A DNA stretch of 64,000 bases, taken from positions 31,857,503 to 31,921,502 of the forward strand of contig OZ024726.1 of NCBI GenBank assembly GCA_964016875.1. The letters are read 5' to 3'. Within the stretch, counting starts at the first letter, position 1. Each line of letters starts with the position of its first letter. A program made the position numbers and the translations under genes. This DNA comes from Fallopia convolvulus. Lineage: Eukaryota > Streptophyta > Magnoliopsida > Caryophyllales > Polygonaceae. The notes below the pieces were generated by a model, which ran no database searches, was not told the DNA's origin, and saw only the letters and a list, made by a program, of their open reading frames with translations. This document shows, piece after piece, positions 10,633 through 23,164 of the stretch.

Positions 10633-10815
10633 ATTATCACTGCTAATATTAGTAGTGATGATATGTATCAACCATCATCACTACTAGCTTTGGTGGCATT
10701 TATTTGATAAAGTTTTTTATACATGAATACACTTTCGGTGATGACACTTACAAAAAATTATATGTGATGATACTTTTTATACCTAATGAAACTTGGTTGA
10801 TGTCACTTATTTGAT
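10633..10815. repeat. Palindromic GTGATGACACTTA-type repeats, right cluster
   Basis: Words such as TAGTAGTGATGATA, CATCATCACTACTAG and GGTGATGACACTTAC repeat here. Together with the left cluster it forms the core of the long inverted-repeat element. Confidence 0.65.
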
Positions 10816-11029
10816 TACATTTTATCTTCCATCAAATATCAATGTATTATTCAAAATTTCAATACAATTTAGCTACTCATCAACTCCTTTCTCAACTAGT
10901 TCAAATTAAAGAATGAATGCTTTGAAAACCTTATGATCTCTACAAAGCCTGCTAATCACCATATCACACATTTTAATATCTACATTCCATTCTTCTTCAA
11001 AATGAAAAACAACTCTTCTAGTATCACCA

Positions 11030-12518
11030 TGATAGCTTGCATATAGATTTACTTTAGGATGCATATTTATGGATATTTTGCTTGGTTTTAGCTTAGTTTA
11101 GTTTAGTTCTTAGGTTTTTAGGTTTTCTAGGAAATTCAGGTTTTGCGCTTGTTTTGTTCGGTTTTGCAGATCTTTAGGTAAACAAGCATGGATGGGATTG
11201 ATCTTAAATGATTATGGAGGTCATGAATGAAGCTTAGAGTGGTTCAAGTGAAGATTGGAAGAACTAAGGCCCAAGAGGTTGTGGGAAAAAGAACGCTTAA
11301 ATCTGGGCCATGCATTGGAGTCTTTTTTTGACACCACTTTCTTGTAACAATTCATATTTTTACATCGAGTCCAAATTCCAACTCGAAGGGGGTCAAAACA
11401 GCCTCTGAAGTGTCATTTGAATGCTGAACCGAGAGTGCCGCAGGCTACAACACTAAGTGTCGCGACTACGCCACCCAAGAAGGAGACCGCGCCGTATGTT
11501 TTTGCACAGGGATGTTTGAGCCGATGCTGGGTTATGTTTTGGGCTTCGATTTGGGCTTGAGTTAATGTGTTCCGACTTGTTTAATGTATTTTGTGATATT
11601 TTGATCTTTGGAAACCTTTGGGTATTTAAACCTTGTTTTTAGCTTTACTTTCAGAACCTTTATCATAATTTGGAGGCTAGGGTTTGTTTGAAGAGAGTTT
11701 TCTCAAGGATCATCTTTGAACCGATTTGTAAGCTTTTCTTTAATCTAATTATGAGTTGCTAAATTCCATTGTGTTTGGCTAGTTAATTGAAGTCATGATT
11801 TGCATGAGTTGTGAGGTTTGATTGATTCTCAACAAACTTGAATAGAGTTTATTCCCTATGCTTAATCGAATCTAAACTAGGGTTTTGTTAGATTGATCAC
11901 CTAATTGAATTTCTAGTTATAACCAAATCTTATTAAATACCGGTCGGAGTTAATTTGACCAAGAGTAGAACTTTAATCAATTTAGGACCGGTTGGACTAT
12001 TTGGTTAAAGAAGGGAATAAATTCACAAGTCACTTAGATGTCTGGTTGCTCTAAGTGCTTGTTTCTATTGATAACTTGAATCATTATGTTGTTGTCTAAT
12101 TGAATCTAAAAGGTCTTCTAGGTTGTTAGATGATTAGGGTTGTTAGACTGGTACTTCTATCAACTAAATCTAAAGTTTGGGTCATAATCCTTAGTAGGGT
12201 CATAATCCACAATAGATTATTCAAGTAAGAAGAGAATCAAGAGAATCAATGATCAACAAAGCAGTGTCATGATGGATTTAACTAGTTGAACACACTTGTT
12301 TCATATTGATTTAATCACCTTTGCATTCATATTTACTTTTATTTTGCATAGTAGTTTAGAATAGTTAATCATAAAACCCCACACTTTGGTTACTTGACAT
12401 CTAAGTAAGAAAATAAATATACTAGTCTCTGTGGGATCGATCCTTACTTACCGGTCTACTGAGTTTGGTAAAGTTAAAGTTTTTTTGATAGGTAAAACAA
12501 TTGAAAAATACCTCATCA
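11030..12518. repeat. Solo LTR of a Gypsy element (1,489 bp)
   Basis: It begins TGATAGCTTG and ends ...ACCTCATCA and is flanked by perfect CACCA duplications (11025-11029 and 12519-12523). Removing it restores continuity with the left inverted arm. The 3' end carries the familiar Tat/Athila-like LTR text CTGTGGGATCGATCCTTAC near 12437. There are no flanking PBS, PPT or coding domains, so it is a solo LTR. Confidence 0.8.
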
Positions 12519-12910
12519 CACCATATATCCATTCCGATACAACAAATTTAGCAATTTGAATGCTTTCTTTCTTTGCCCTATTTTAAAAAGAAAGATCAAC
12601 ATACAAGTTGAGAGAATTACTATTAGCATAAATTTAATAACCAGGTAAGTTGATGCTTAAAATTACATAAGGCGTTACTTATAGAAGCATATTTTTTAGC
12701 ATAATGCAACAATCAAAAGATGAGTATATACTTTCACATTGCATAAAAAAGCACCAATTTGAAGCTAATTTTTTAAATCAACAATAGCTAAAAAACACCA
12801 AAATTCATGCATAAGAATCAGGAAAGCCACTAAATGAATCGATTTGCCTATGTTGAAAAGATTAATTATGACTTTCATCCAAGAATTACAATTAGATTAT
12901 CATGAAAAAT

Positions 12911-13490
12911 TACCACATCTCAGACCTACAATGATCAAACATCCTTCAAACCACACCAAATTCATTTACCCATCACATTGAAAGCTTTGCTAATTCGAAC
13001 AAAGAAGGAACCTTTGGGTCCTATTTAAGATCGATCATTGGCTTGTTGTCTAGCATCAACTACAAAAACTTAATTCAAAAAATGAAAAAATTAAAATCAA
13101 ATAAACCATAAAGTTCTTATTTGTCTCATGTTGTCCACCACGTCACCACCATGTCTAGCTCTATCATCATGTTGCGTCGTCTTCTCCAAGTAGAAGAGGG
13201 AAGAGAGAAGTCTAGGAGAGGAGGAGTTCCCATGGATAAAGTTAATAAGCGGGAAATAGAAGTTGGAGGAAGACGGTGGAGACAAGAGGTGGAAGTGGGA
13301 AGTCGGGGAGAGAGTGGAAAAGAGGAGAGAGACAAATAAAGGGATTTATATATGTCTTACAAATGAAAATACATTCCATTGACTTACGACTGATTAGGTA
13401 AATAAGATCATATATTTCAACAAATTTGGCCTTACTATTAAAAAATATTTTATTATAATATTATTTAAAATTTTAAATAAAGGAAAAAAA
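12911..13490. other. No gene recognised
   Basis: Contains a purine-rich stretch (13190-13335) giving short opposed open frames of low complexity, which I do not accept as genes. Confidence 0.4.
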
Positions 13491-13735
13491 TTCCCTTAAC
13501 CTATTAGGTCGATCGAAATATGTATTAAATCTGCAATGAACCAACCTAGCAACCCATGAATTTTACGACTCGAACCCGTTTTTGAGTCAAACCCATCCAA
13601 ATTATATTTTTAGTTAAAAAAATAATTCCCTTAACCCATTGGGTTGATCGAAACATGTACTAAATCTGCAATGAACTAACCTATGGCAAACCCATGAATT
13701 TTACGACACAAACTCGTTTTTTAGTCAAATGCATA
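13491..13735. repeat. Degenerate tandem duplication, period about 135 bp
   Basis: TTCCCTTAACCTATTAGGTC at 13491 recurs as TTCCCTTAACCCATTGGGTT at 13626, followed in both copies by ATCTGCAATGAAC and CCCATGAATTTTACGAC. The copies are noticeably diverged. Confidence 0.75.
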
Positions 13736-13925
13736 AAGGGAAGTGTTAGTATTATATATTTCAATAAAATTGCATATTTTCTAGGATGTGATGAGCGGGA
13801 AAAGTAAGATTTATACATGTAGTCAATATATTAAAGTTATTATGTCAAACTAATAAATGTCGATAGATATGGATGTATGAAGCTTGCCCCCACATTGTGA
13901 AAATGTATGAAAATAGGTTGGATTA

Positions 13926-14400
13926 GGGGTGCTCACGGTTCGTTCTAAATAAAAAAAATGAATCAAACTGATTGAACCAGAATCGAACCAATCAATTTGA
14001 TTCTCGGTTCATAATTTTTATAATTATGGTTTTTGATTTAGTTTGGTTTAGATCAAACTTTATAATATAAGTATGAAAAATCCTAATTCCAATCACTGAC
14101 CCTACTTTCTAATCTTGATTTAAATCTAGAAAATGATATTTTTTCAACTTTTCTAGTAGCTTCAATTTTAGTTTTACAAAGATATATACATTCCTCTCTT
14201 TGTTTGCAATATTAGATTTGAATTGTGGAAGAAGTTGATTTTTATACCTTTTTCACTTTAATTTTAGATCTAAAATACATATATACGTATCCTCCCCTTT
14301 AAGTTATTTCAATTTGGTTTAAGACCACGATTGAACCAAACTGAATATATTCGATTTGGCTTTAAATCCACCAAAATTCAATGTTTGATTTAGTTTGTTT
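13926..14400. mobile_element. Possible hAT-like MITE remnant
   Basis: A TAGGGGTGCTCACGGTTCG start and repeated GAACC/GGTTC and TTTGGTTTA words resemble the TAGGGGTG-type non-autonomous hAT elements seen elsewhere in this window. No clear right end or target duplication was found. The right limit given is only where the repeats stop. Confidence 0.3.
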
Positions 14401-14809
14401 TTGAAGTAATGAGTAGTCGGTGCTTATGTCTTTTTACATTATGAGTGGCGGATTTCCTAACCTAAAGTAGATGAAAAGAGGGTGAAGGCAACCATAGACC
14501 TTGAGGGGACCCATCCTATAAAAGTAGTTCTTTTTAAGGAGGAAGGTGAGGGTTGCGGTTAAGTTTCTGCTTCCCTAATCAAGTAAGGGATGAGTATTTT
14601 GATAATGTTGTGAAGAATGAAGAGAAGAAAACTAAAAGAGTGAGTGATGGGAGAAATCCAAAAAAGTTACCCAAGAAGAACATGTGAAGAAAGATATATT
14701 AGTCTCAAGTCAAGTGGTTTTTGGTATTAGTGATTAAGAGGATGCCTAGATTAGAAAAGGACTTTGCACAAATGAAGTTGGCCATGGACAAGAGAAGCAT
14801 TGAGATATA
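14401..14809. other. No gene recognised
   Basis: Purine-rich, with stop codons in all frames. It may be the worn upstream part of the LINE fragment that follows, but no motif supports that. Confidence 0.3.
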
Positions 14810-15070
14810 CAGTGTAGACACCCGTGGGAGATCAAATTGTTACATGCAAACATCCATTGTTTGTTGGCTTAGTTCCAGGATTGGAGTATTGCTCATATCT
14901 ATCGCGAGTACAATTTTATGGCTAACTACATCGCTAGCTCTTTCTGACGTGTCTCTTCCGTTCCACTTGCAGTTGATTTGGGATTTTGTACCTTCATCCG
15001 ACAGGATGCCCTAGGGCGGTCACTAGTCTGTTAGTGACATCCCTAATTCCTTTCCTTATCAAAAAAATTC
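14810..15070 (+). pseudogene. LINE 3' end (RNase H C-terminal remnant)
   Basis: The text from GACACCCGTGGGAGAT through GATTTGGGATTTTGTACC to CATCCGACAGGATGC parallels 54640-54835 of the L1 element (GCCCGTGGGAGATTGAGTT ... CATCCGTCAGGATGC). It ends in a short 3'UTR and TCAAAAAAATT, a possible poly(A) remnant. It is a 5'-truncated copy without coding capacity. Confidence 0.65.
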
Positions 15071-15099
15071 ACATGTCGTGAAGGAGAGGATGAGGTAAG

Positions 15100-17500
15100 A
15101 AATAATAATAGTGCTGATCATTTTTGGCTAGGATCTCTAATTCAAAATGAAAAGATCATTTTGTATTATGCGAGCTAAAAATGTGAAGATTCCCAAAAAT
15201 TAATGTCAAGATCTCTAACCAACCAACATACAAATGAAATGCCTTCATCACTTTGGAATGCTTTCCTAGGTTCTCGTTCCCATTGTTGTAAATGAAACAT
15301 CTTCAACCATAAGCTCGTGAAATAGAAACTAGAAATTAAGAATGACTTAATTAAGGATATAACAAGTAGTGTTGATGGTTTCAATCCAGTATAGCCTTCA
15401 AATATTGCTAGCTATGAGCATTGTTCTAGCCATGTCCTCTAATGTTCTATTTTTTTTCAATAATGCCATATTGTTGGGATGTGTGTGATGCTAAAATTAT
15501 TTGAGAGATGCATTGCTCTTTACATAAGTATAGGAAAATTGCATTCTAATACCTCGTTCCATGGTCTAGTCTTATAGTATCAAGCTTTTTACCAAAGCTT
15601 GTTTCTAACTTCTTAATAAAGAATTGAAACTCTAAGAAAGTCTCGTCCTTTGATAATAGAAAATATAGTTCTTGTGTACATACAATAATCATCAACAATA
15701 ACAAAAATATACATGTTTAGTGCACAATGTCTTATCCTCATAGAATCCTAAAGATCCATATAGACCAATTCTAAAGGTTATAATGTATTTACCATCTTTT
15801 TTGGATTTGAATGAGGTACGAGTGTGTGTACTTTTATGAATGTGAATGATTCACAAACTCCATCCTTTTTCAAGTAGAATTCCTAGAAGATCTTTCACCA
15901 ATCCTTGTTGATGAAGCTTGTGAATCATTTAAAGGTTTCATTCTTGCCTGTTTGTGCCACAGTTCCATCTCATTAACAAGAAGCATACAACACAATTCCT
16001 CCTTTAGTTTGAAGCTCAGGTCAATAACATAGATGTTGTTAAGATGTTTCCGTCTGAGTATTATTTTTTTGTCTTCCTATGCTTCATTGTATATGCACTG
16101 TTTAGAAGTGGAGTTGACATTGTTGTTCCCTTGATTACAAATCTACAAAAGACTTGAACAAATTGTATCCAAGGTCACTAGCCAAACTAACATCAGTTAT
16201 CTTAATGTGACCATTTAGCTTAACATATCTTGTTCACAATATAGCTCCTTATTACTCAGTAATGAAGAAAATCTTTGTTTTGTTACTTTTGTTAAGTGAG
16301 GTGAGATTATCATCGTGTGTTGTCATGTGGCACCAACATCCACTATCAATATACCAACGGTTATTACCCCTCACTTCAACTTGCACAAGGAAATTAAGTC
16401 TTAGTGATTGAAGTATGGATTTTCCAAGTCGCTTAGCTTGCTTAGGTCAGTTAAGATAAAAGTTCCTATGTTCTTAAGGACTAGCAACATAATACACGTT
16501 TATGTTCCTTCTCTCGTGATGAGTCTCATAGTGGGATTAATTCTTTTTACAATCCCAAAGAATCTGAACATAGTTCTTAGAGTGCCTACAAATTTTATAG
16601 AATTCTCCCTCAGCTTACTTGGGGTTCGATTTTTCAGAACCTAAGCTAAAAGAGTCTTTTCTTATCAGTGTTCCTAGGTTCATTCTCATAGGATTGTTTG
16701 AGAAAAATCTTGTTTGAAGTTTGACTTATATCACTCACTTTTCCATTTCTTCCCACTCTTAAGAACTTTAAGTCTCTAGGCGACTGTTTTGATCATTAGC
16801 TCCTTTTCTAGTTCCTTAGAACTATTCCGAGTATACCTCAACCCAAACCTAGGTTTTACAAAGAAATTTTACTCTCTTCTTTTCCTCTCTTATAATTGGC
16901 AAGGCTGAGGATCTAAAGGTTTTATTTTCGATTAAATTAGATTCACACTCTTTGTCACATCTTAAGGGTTTGTTTTCTTTGTTAATTATAGAGACATTAT
17001 TATTTATAAAGACCTAAAATGCATGAAAAGTAGTTTACTAAGTAATGTTGAGCTCTTTCAAAGAATTGAGTTTACTCAAAGTTTCATCACAAGAATTACA
17101 AGAATAAATTGATGATTTAAGCATGCAATTTTATCTTTTCAATTAGTACATTGTTAATCCGATAAGGTGAGCTCTTCTTAAATTTTAAGATTTTTTTTGT
17201 AAAATGTCATTTAACAAGTTTAATCAAGTCATATTTTTCACAAGTCTACTTGAGGGCCATATAGCACGTCTTGTGCTTGATCCTAAACTTAATTCATCAT
17301 CAAAGTCCTTACCCACACAACAACGAAAGCCTTCTTTCTCTCTCTGATCGAAATAACCTATGGGACAAGTTTTAGCATGTTACCCTCTGTGATGACACTT
17401 GTAACAAGTGACATCCTTGTTGCCTCATTTTCCTTCACTATTAGTGGCCCATGAGTTATTGCCATGTGCATATGTAGCAGGCAATCTACTTAATAAATAG
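15100..17500 (-). pseudogene. Degenerate Ty1/Copia body (gag, protease, integrase)
   Basis: The minus strand shows, in order, a CCHC-like knuckle near 17420-17350 (CYKCHHRG...HAKTC), the Copia protease signature WYIDSGCWCHMTT near 16365-16320, and integrase text near 15830-15400 (IGLYGS, LDHGTRY, RTLEDMARTML). Many stops and frameshifts interrupt it. RT and RNase H are not seen; the element seems cut at about 15100, beside the LINE remnant. LTRs were not identified. Confidence 0.65.
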
Positions 17501-17713
17501 CCTTCACATGCTCGGTTAGAAATAAAAGAGACGATGGGCAGAGACGGAGTTTGAACCACCAACAACTATAGTAACAAGAGATTAAGCATTTATCATGTCA
17601 ATATAGTTAAAACTATTGACATTTATCAATAACACAATGACCAGTTTTGGGGGCTTTCCATGGGGTCAGATATAAAAGCAAGTCCATATTCAGGTGAGGT
17701 GTTAAATGTGGAT

Positions 17714-20038
17714 CTATTTTGGAATTTGAGCACCCTCCAGCCTCTGACCATCTGCTGACATGGTGTCATGCAAAGAGTCGCTAGAAGAAGATGCAGATGG
17801 ATCTTCATCTGAAGCACATTCCTTTGCCTTGTCGCCAAATGCTGCGTTGTCGTCCGGTGTGGCTCCATTTGCTCTCATCCAGAAAGAGGGCTTCTTTTCA
17901 TCATCCTCTTTCATTTTCTGTGCATATTTGTGGATGTCAAAACTTTCTGGACAATTCCCACCGAATGCAGATTCAAGCTGGTCCATGTCAAACAACTCCT
18001 CCAGTATTTTCTTACTATTTACATCATCCGAGTAAACAAATTTCACCTTTCTTCTTGTCTTGGGCTCTAGAAATACCTTTACCACCTGCAATAAAACACC
18101 GAGATTTTCAGTCTCTAACAATACTGTTAAAAATGAATATAACTGATAGGTCTCTCCTTATCACAAATTGTAAAATTGAGACCCAGGTAACGGTGCGCAC
18201 TAAAAGACAATGTTATAACCTGAATGTTTAATGCTATCAAGTACTTGCATAAATAGAATAGCTTAACAAGTGCAAGAAAGATGTTTGAAAAATAAACACG
18301 TACCATCCAGAATTGTTCAAATATTTTGGGAGGGTTGTACATGATTGCAAGTCCCAACCGTTCTGGATAATGCTCTTGTAAGACATGAGCCGTTTCTTTT
18401 GTCAGCATGACCGAAATATTTGTCAGATTGAAATTGTGAAAATCAATCAGCCACACCATCTGCTCCTCCGTTGCTGGCAAGTTCATTATAGCACTTTCCA
18501 TGCAATACACAAAGTGTTTTATTTGTTCTTTTACAGAATTGGCGTTCTGCAATCGAGTGGAGAAATATGAGACAGCCACATGCAAAATAGAGCACAGTGC
18601 ATCTTTGAAGATATCAAGATCAACATCATCATCAAGTGGGATCTGGGGGGTCAAGATGGGGGCACCCATAACCTGAACATGTCAGGAGGATGCGCCCGAT
18701 AGACCCAAGGAAAACTGAAATTCAGCTATGTGACAATAATAACTGAATTTAGTTAGATATATTAATTTGTGTGCATAAAAATATCAATCAGATACAATTT
18801 ATATAACATTGGATTGATTTTGTCCCATGCTTTGCTTTCGTATGATTCCAAGAACACCCTCAATTCCAACATAAGCTTTATGAAAAGGAAAAAAAAAAGT
18901 TGAAAAATCTAATATTGCATTTGATTAGTCTGATTGTCAGCTTCTTGAGTAAAGGTTTGTGGCACACAGCCATTATTATTCATAATGTCCTTAAGGACTT
19001 ACAAGGGCAATATATATAATGATGAGTTGTGCCAAATAAACCCTTATCCACTCAGAAGTGAAGGATCTTTAGAACCTTCGATGTTCAAGCTTTTGAATAA
19101 TTTCTCGTGTTCTACCAAGTTCATAATGCATTTGATGGATCTTCAACATTCCCCAATGTTTAATAAAAATCTGAAAATGCTAGAATTACTAAAATTGCCA
19201 CATTTTCCATTGTCATTAACTCATCATCCACTCTGTTTAGTGTTGACAAGTACAACACAAGCCAAAAATGTAAAGGATATTTTAAAATACACGATTACAG
19301 AGATGATTGGGTTACTATGTATCACCTGACAACAAGGGCGTACGATCAAAACAGGTCTTCCAAGCTTGTCAACAACATTTGACCTGTATATTTTTCCTGT
19401 CTCTGCTTCTACAGCAACATCCTCCTACAGCAGGAAGTAAGAACATATAAAAAATTTATACAAAGAAACATCCAAAATAACCACTGCTTAAATTCGATTG
19501 AAGTCTTACTAATCCCACCACAGCAAGACTTTGGATAATAGTTAGTGTAGAAAAATTAAAACATTAATCATCAAATATTCCATTCTAGTGTGTACTACAC
19601 AGTAGATCAGAGTATACTCCTTGAGACCAATTATAACATGCAAGTATCTGTACTAATGAAATATGCTTGACTATACCCAACGAATCTCTTCAGGCTTATA
19701 CTCCAATCTCCACTTCAATGTTTCTTTCATCATTTTAGCAGCCTTCTTAACATTCCAATTGCGTGCACGCAAGTATCTTGCCATTGATGCATCTGAGCAA
19801 TATATAGACAGCTTTTCTGGTAATGGACCTATTAGCTTTTTCATTTCACCAATCTGCAAAGATCCAAACATGTGATTAGTGCTTGAATGGAATTTCGCAT
19901 ATGGCTTTAATGTTTGGGTCTCATTTACAAGGCTTTTGCTAGGAATCACTTTTTTGAAGATACCTTTTTACTCTGATCTTCAGGTGGCATGCATTTTTCA
20001 TTACAGCTAAGAGCAGGCTCCTTCAAATGTGTAGTCAT
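17714..20038 (-). CDS. SEC14-like CRAL-TRIO domain protein
   Basis: Five coding exons on the minus strand: 20038-19964, 19853-19677, 19424-19326, 18546-18304 and 18085-17714. All junctions are GT/AG, every exon is a whole number of codons, and the sum is 966 nt (321 aa). Residues about 26-90 form the CRAL-TRIO N-terminal helices (GEMKKLIGPLPEKLS, ARYLRARNWNVKKAAKMM, TLKWRLEYKPEEIRW). Residues about 92-245 are the lipid-binding domain, with GRPVLIVRP, MVWLIDFHNF and HYPERLGLAIMYNPP. A Ser/Asp/Glu-rich tail follows (ECASDEDPSASSSSDS). The family binds and exchanges phosphatidylinositol and other lipids between membranes, generally in the cytosol. There is no signal peptide and no GOLD or nodulin domain, so it belongs to the short SEC14-only class. 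It appears intact; the ligand cannot be told from sequence. Confidence 0.9.
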
Positions 20039-21190
20039 TGACTTTCACAAACAAACCTGTAAGCAGCCATTGAGAGATGAAGAATAAAAGTCATTACAAT
20101 CTGATATTACTTATTAATAAGTAGCTATGTAAAGCTAACCATCTAAAAAAATTAGCTGTTTCACAAGCGTTTATATAATACAAATTTAACTGAACCAGCG
20201 AACAAAGATCAAATCAAAGACACATGAGCAGAAAAAGTTTCACACTTTTTGTGAGGCAAGGTAAGGAAAAGTATCTGCATTTGCTTTTGAGGTTCTTCAC
20301 ATGAAGAAGATTAATCAAAATGTAGCAATTGGTAGTTGCCTATGCCCAGCATGGAGAAATCATAGACAAGGTAGGGTTTCAAAGATGTTTTAATCCATTT
20401 CAAGATCCCAATTCGTTAGGAGATGAAAATGCCCAAATTAATAGGGCTCCTATTTCTCTCAGCATGAGAACACAAATCAGATTCCCAGAGGCATTTCAAT
20501 TGAAAAACTATGGAAGACACTTGAGAACAATCTACCTACAATCAACAAGAAGGTTGACTTATGGTAACATATTCATACTTGACATTAACCATAGCAATTA
20601 AAATAAATCCAAAAGACTCAAATTTATCAAGAACATAAAGCACCAAAAACAATCAAAGTAATGTGAATTATTGATGCCAATTACAATAGGAGTTGAAATC
20701 AAGGGCCGAGAAAAAAGGAAGAAGGAGAAGCAGCAAACCTCTAGAATCGTCGACGGATGGCAGGCAGCTAGCGAAGAGGCAAAGACTACAAAAAAAAAAT
20801 CGAGTTCAGGTAGAGTATCTAATTAGGCACGGAGAAGGCAGAGAAAGAAGAGGAAGATACGGGCTTTATTATCAAGATATGGTAGTGATTATTGGTAACG
20901 AGAGTCGTTGGAACAGACAGAGGAACGAGACAAGGAGGATACAAGTACCCGGATTTGTAGGGATATTCATGACTGATTATTTGTCTCTTTTTAAGTAATA
21001 AAATACGCTCAAGTATTTTGCTAAGCTGTGCAGCATGTGCACTGCAGCTGCAGAGGGATGACTGGATGAGAGGATCACCTCCATTTTTTCCCGCTTTTGA
21101 GATCAGAAGTGGTAACCTCGTTCTCTTATAGTTGCAAAATTGCGTTTGATAGAATTTTAGGAGAGTAATCCGTGCCACGACCATGAGTTA
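20039..21190 (-). promoter_or_regulatory. 5'UTR and upstream region of the SEC14-like gene
   Basis: On the minus strand an acceptor-like ...GCTTACAG/GTTTG lies 19 nt upstream of the ATG, suggesting a 5'UTR intron. A possible non-coding first exon lies near 20740-20830 (GC-richer, with a TCTAGAG/GTTTGC donor-like end). No TATA box could be assigned with confidence. Short opposed open frames here (for example 20693-20998) have no recognisable content. Confidence 0.35.
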
Positions 21191-21626
21191 AATATTAAAA
21201 TTATTTTATTCTAATGTTAAGAAAACTAATAAAAAGTTTATTGCAAAATATTTTGAATTTTTTTATAAGCCAATTATTTCATATATAAAATTACATTAAT
21301 CACAATCATTTCCTATGGAGTAAAACTAGATTGCCAAACTCCGCATCCAAACATTCAACAGGCAAACAAAGCTTAAGAACTTGAGAAAGTAAAGCAAGAG
21401 TGAACATAAAAAAATTTGGTGACCCAGTTCGAGAAAATCCTACTCTGGGAAGTCTCAATACGGGAGACTTCGTCCAAATCCACTAAGTTCTCGAAGACAG
21501 TTCAAGATCGGCTACAAAAAAGGTTCAAACACAGATATCTACACAAACAGGATGCTAGAAAAGAGAAAAATAGTCATAGACAACAAAGAAGAGAAGGGGT
21601 AAAAGGAGAAATCCCAGATCGCGTTT
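21191..21626. other. Left flank of the Athila-like insertion, possible older LTR
   Basis: From about 21340 the DNA reads like LTR or leader sequence of another retroelement (ACCCAGTTCGAGAAAATCC). It appears to continue after the insertion at 31853, so the Gypsy element may have landed in an older repeat. No gene. Confidence 0.35.
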
Positions 21627-23048
21627 TGATGTTAGTGTTTTTAGTATAGTTTTCGGTGTTTTTCTTAGGTTGCTTAGTTTAGTTTTAGTATTAGTTTTGT
21701 GTGTTTTTGGATAAGTTTGCATATTTTGTGAAAAGTATGGAAGCTACTCCGTTTTTGTGTTGTTCTTAGGTTTTTGAAGCGGAGAAGAGCATTTTTTAGA
21801 GGAGTTAAAGTCAAGTGGTTGATGGTGGAATGCATGGAGGAAAGAGAAGAAAAGATACGTCTTGAATATCCCGTTGAAATCCAAAGAGAAGCTATGAAGA
21901 GTGTACAAAAAGCAAAAACAAAGAGCTCGTTACCGACCTGTGAGGGTTGGTACCGAGCTGTGCAACAAGATTTTGTTTGAGGAATTCAGCAAGAGTCTAC
22001 CGAACCTGTGCAGGTCGTTACTGAGGTGGCCTGTGTTGGTAGGCGACGCCGACTTTCAGAAAATCTATCTTTTATATCGCAATCTTTTTAGTTAGGAAAG
22101 TTTCTATATTTTAGGACCCTTGTTAGATAGTTTCTCTTAGTATAAATACCCTGTTTTAGTTTAAGTTTAAGGGGGTTAGCTAGTTTGTTTGAGAAGAACA
22201 CGTTAGTTTGGAGAAGTTCGGTTCGATCGAGAGAGAGAAGGGTTGAGTGATGAGTTCGTTGTCCTCTCGTTCATTGATTCCGAGATTGGTTGTAAGACAA
22301 GATTTTTATATCAAGTAAGTTTAATTTCAATGATTTCATTCAATCTAGTTGTTTGTTTTGTTTCAATCATGAGTGAGTAGTTTACTTTTCTAGGATCGGG
22401 GTTGAAACCCGACATAGTTATGCATGATTGAATGTGTGTGTTGAATGTTTGAATGCCTTCTATCCTTTATCTACTTGTTTGGGCTTATACTTAGACGAAA
22501 GTCAATGTAATTTGAGTTTATCGCTTGATCGAAAGAGAAAGTAATGAACTTGAATGTTGATATTGTTCGATAACGAAAGTTTCGAGCTTTGGATTCAAAA
22601 ATAAGTAGAAAGGAAATTGATTTGTGAAAATTGATTGATTTGCTTGTTTAGTCAACGAAAGTGGATAGATTTATCTTAAAGGCATGATAATTATCCTTCA
22701 CACTAGTTCGTATGCATGATTATGTCGTGGTAACCCTTGTCCTAGATCTTTTTATTATTTGAATTACCTTAGTTTTCACTCACGAACAGACTCGTTACCG
22801 AGGTACACAGGTCGATACCGAGCCTGCAATTGATTTGTCTTGTTTGCCTAGTTTTAGTAGAAACCCAGCATCGTTACCGACCCTGACAAGGTCGGTACCG
22901 CGAGTTGTCGTAGCCTTGTTTTGCTTTGTTTTCTTGCTTAGATTAGTGATCAAACAACCTTGCTTCCCGTGGACGATCCTGACTTCGCTATACTCAGCGG
23001 AGTTTTGACTACAAATTTTATTTGTATTTAAGTAAATCCCTATCAACA
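21627..23048 (+). repeat. 5' LTR of the Athila-like element
   Basis: 1,422 bp, starting TGATGTTAGTG and ending ...CCCTATCAACA, directly before the primer binding site. TATA-like TAGTATAAATACC lies near 22137-22149. Palindromic ACCGACC/GGTCGGT modules occur near 21925-21960, 21995-22030, 22790-22825 and 22872-22906. Confidence 0.9.
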
Positions 23049-23051
23049 AAT

Positions 23052-23069
23052 TGGCGCCGTTGTCGGGGA
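23052..23069 (+). promoter_or_regulatory. Primer binding site (tRNA-Asp type)
   Basis: TGGCGCCGTTGTCGGGGA differs by one base from the complement of a plant tRNA-Asp 3' end (TGGCGCCGTTGCCGGGGA), the primer usual for Athila elements. It starts 3 nt after the 5' LTR. Confidence 0.85.
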
Positions 23070-23164
23070 AGCAACAATGTCTGTTTGATTATTCGTGGGT
23101 TTGGGAATAGCCCGACCCCGTTTTTGTTTTTAATTTTGTTTTCTTTTGTCTGTTTTCTCAGCTT

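Larger units (their letters stand above)
7085..12910. mobile_element. Long inverted-repeat element split by three solo LTRs
   Basis: The left arm (about 7085-7690) matches, in reverse complement, the right arm, which is itself in two pieces (about 10801-11029 and 12519-12910). Examples are TATACTCATCTTTTGATTGT (7236 region) against its complement near 12715, and GTTGAGAAAGGAGTTGATGA (7575 region) against its complement near 10890. Removing three LTR insertions leaves an element of about 1.6 kb with arms of about 550-600 bp and a core of GTGATGACACTTA-type palindromic repeats. Arms of this length suggest a MULE-like or foldback element, or two CACTA ends head to head. No transposase was recognised, and the outer ends and target duplication were not found. 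Confidence 0.65.

Noticed and set aside
13121..13339. Small basic ORFs on both strands
   Set aside because: A purine-rich stretch opens frames on both strands at once; no domain, no gene context.
17760..18231. Plus-strand frames over the SEC14-like exon 5
   Set aside because: They are antisense to a well-supported exon with a conserved domain.
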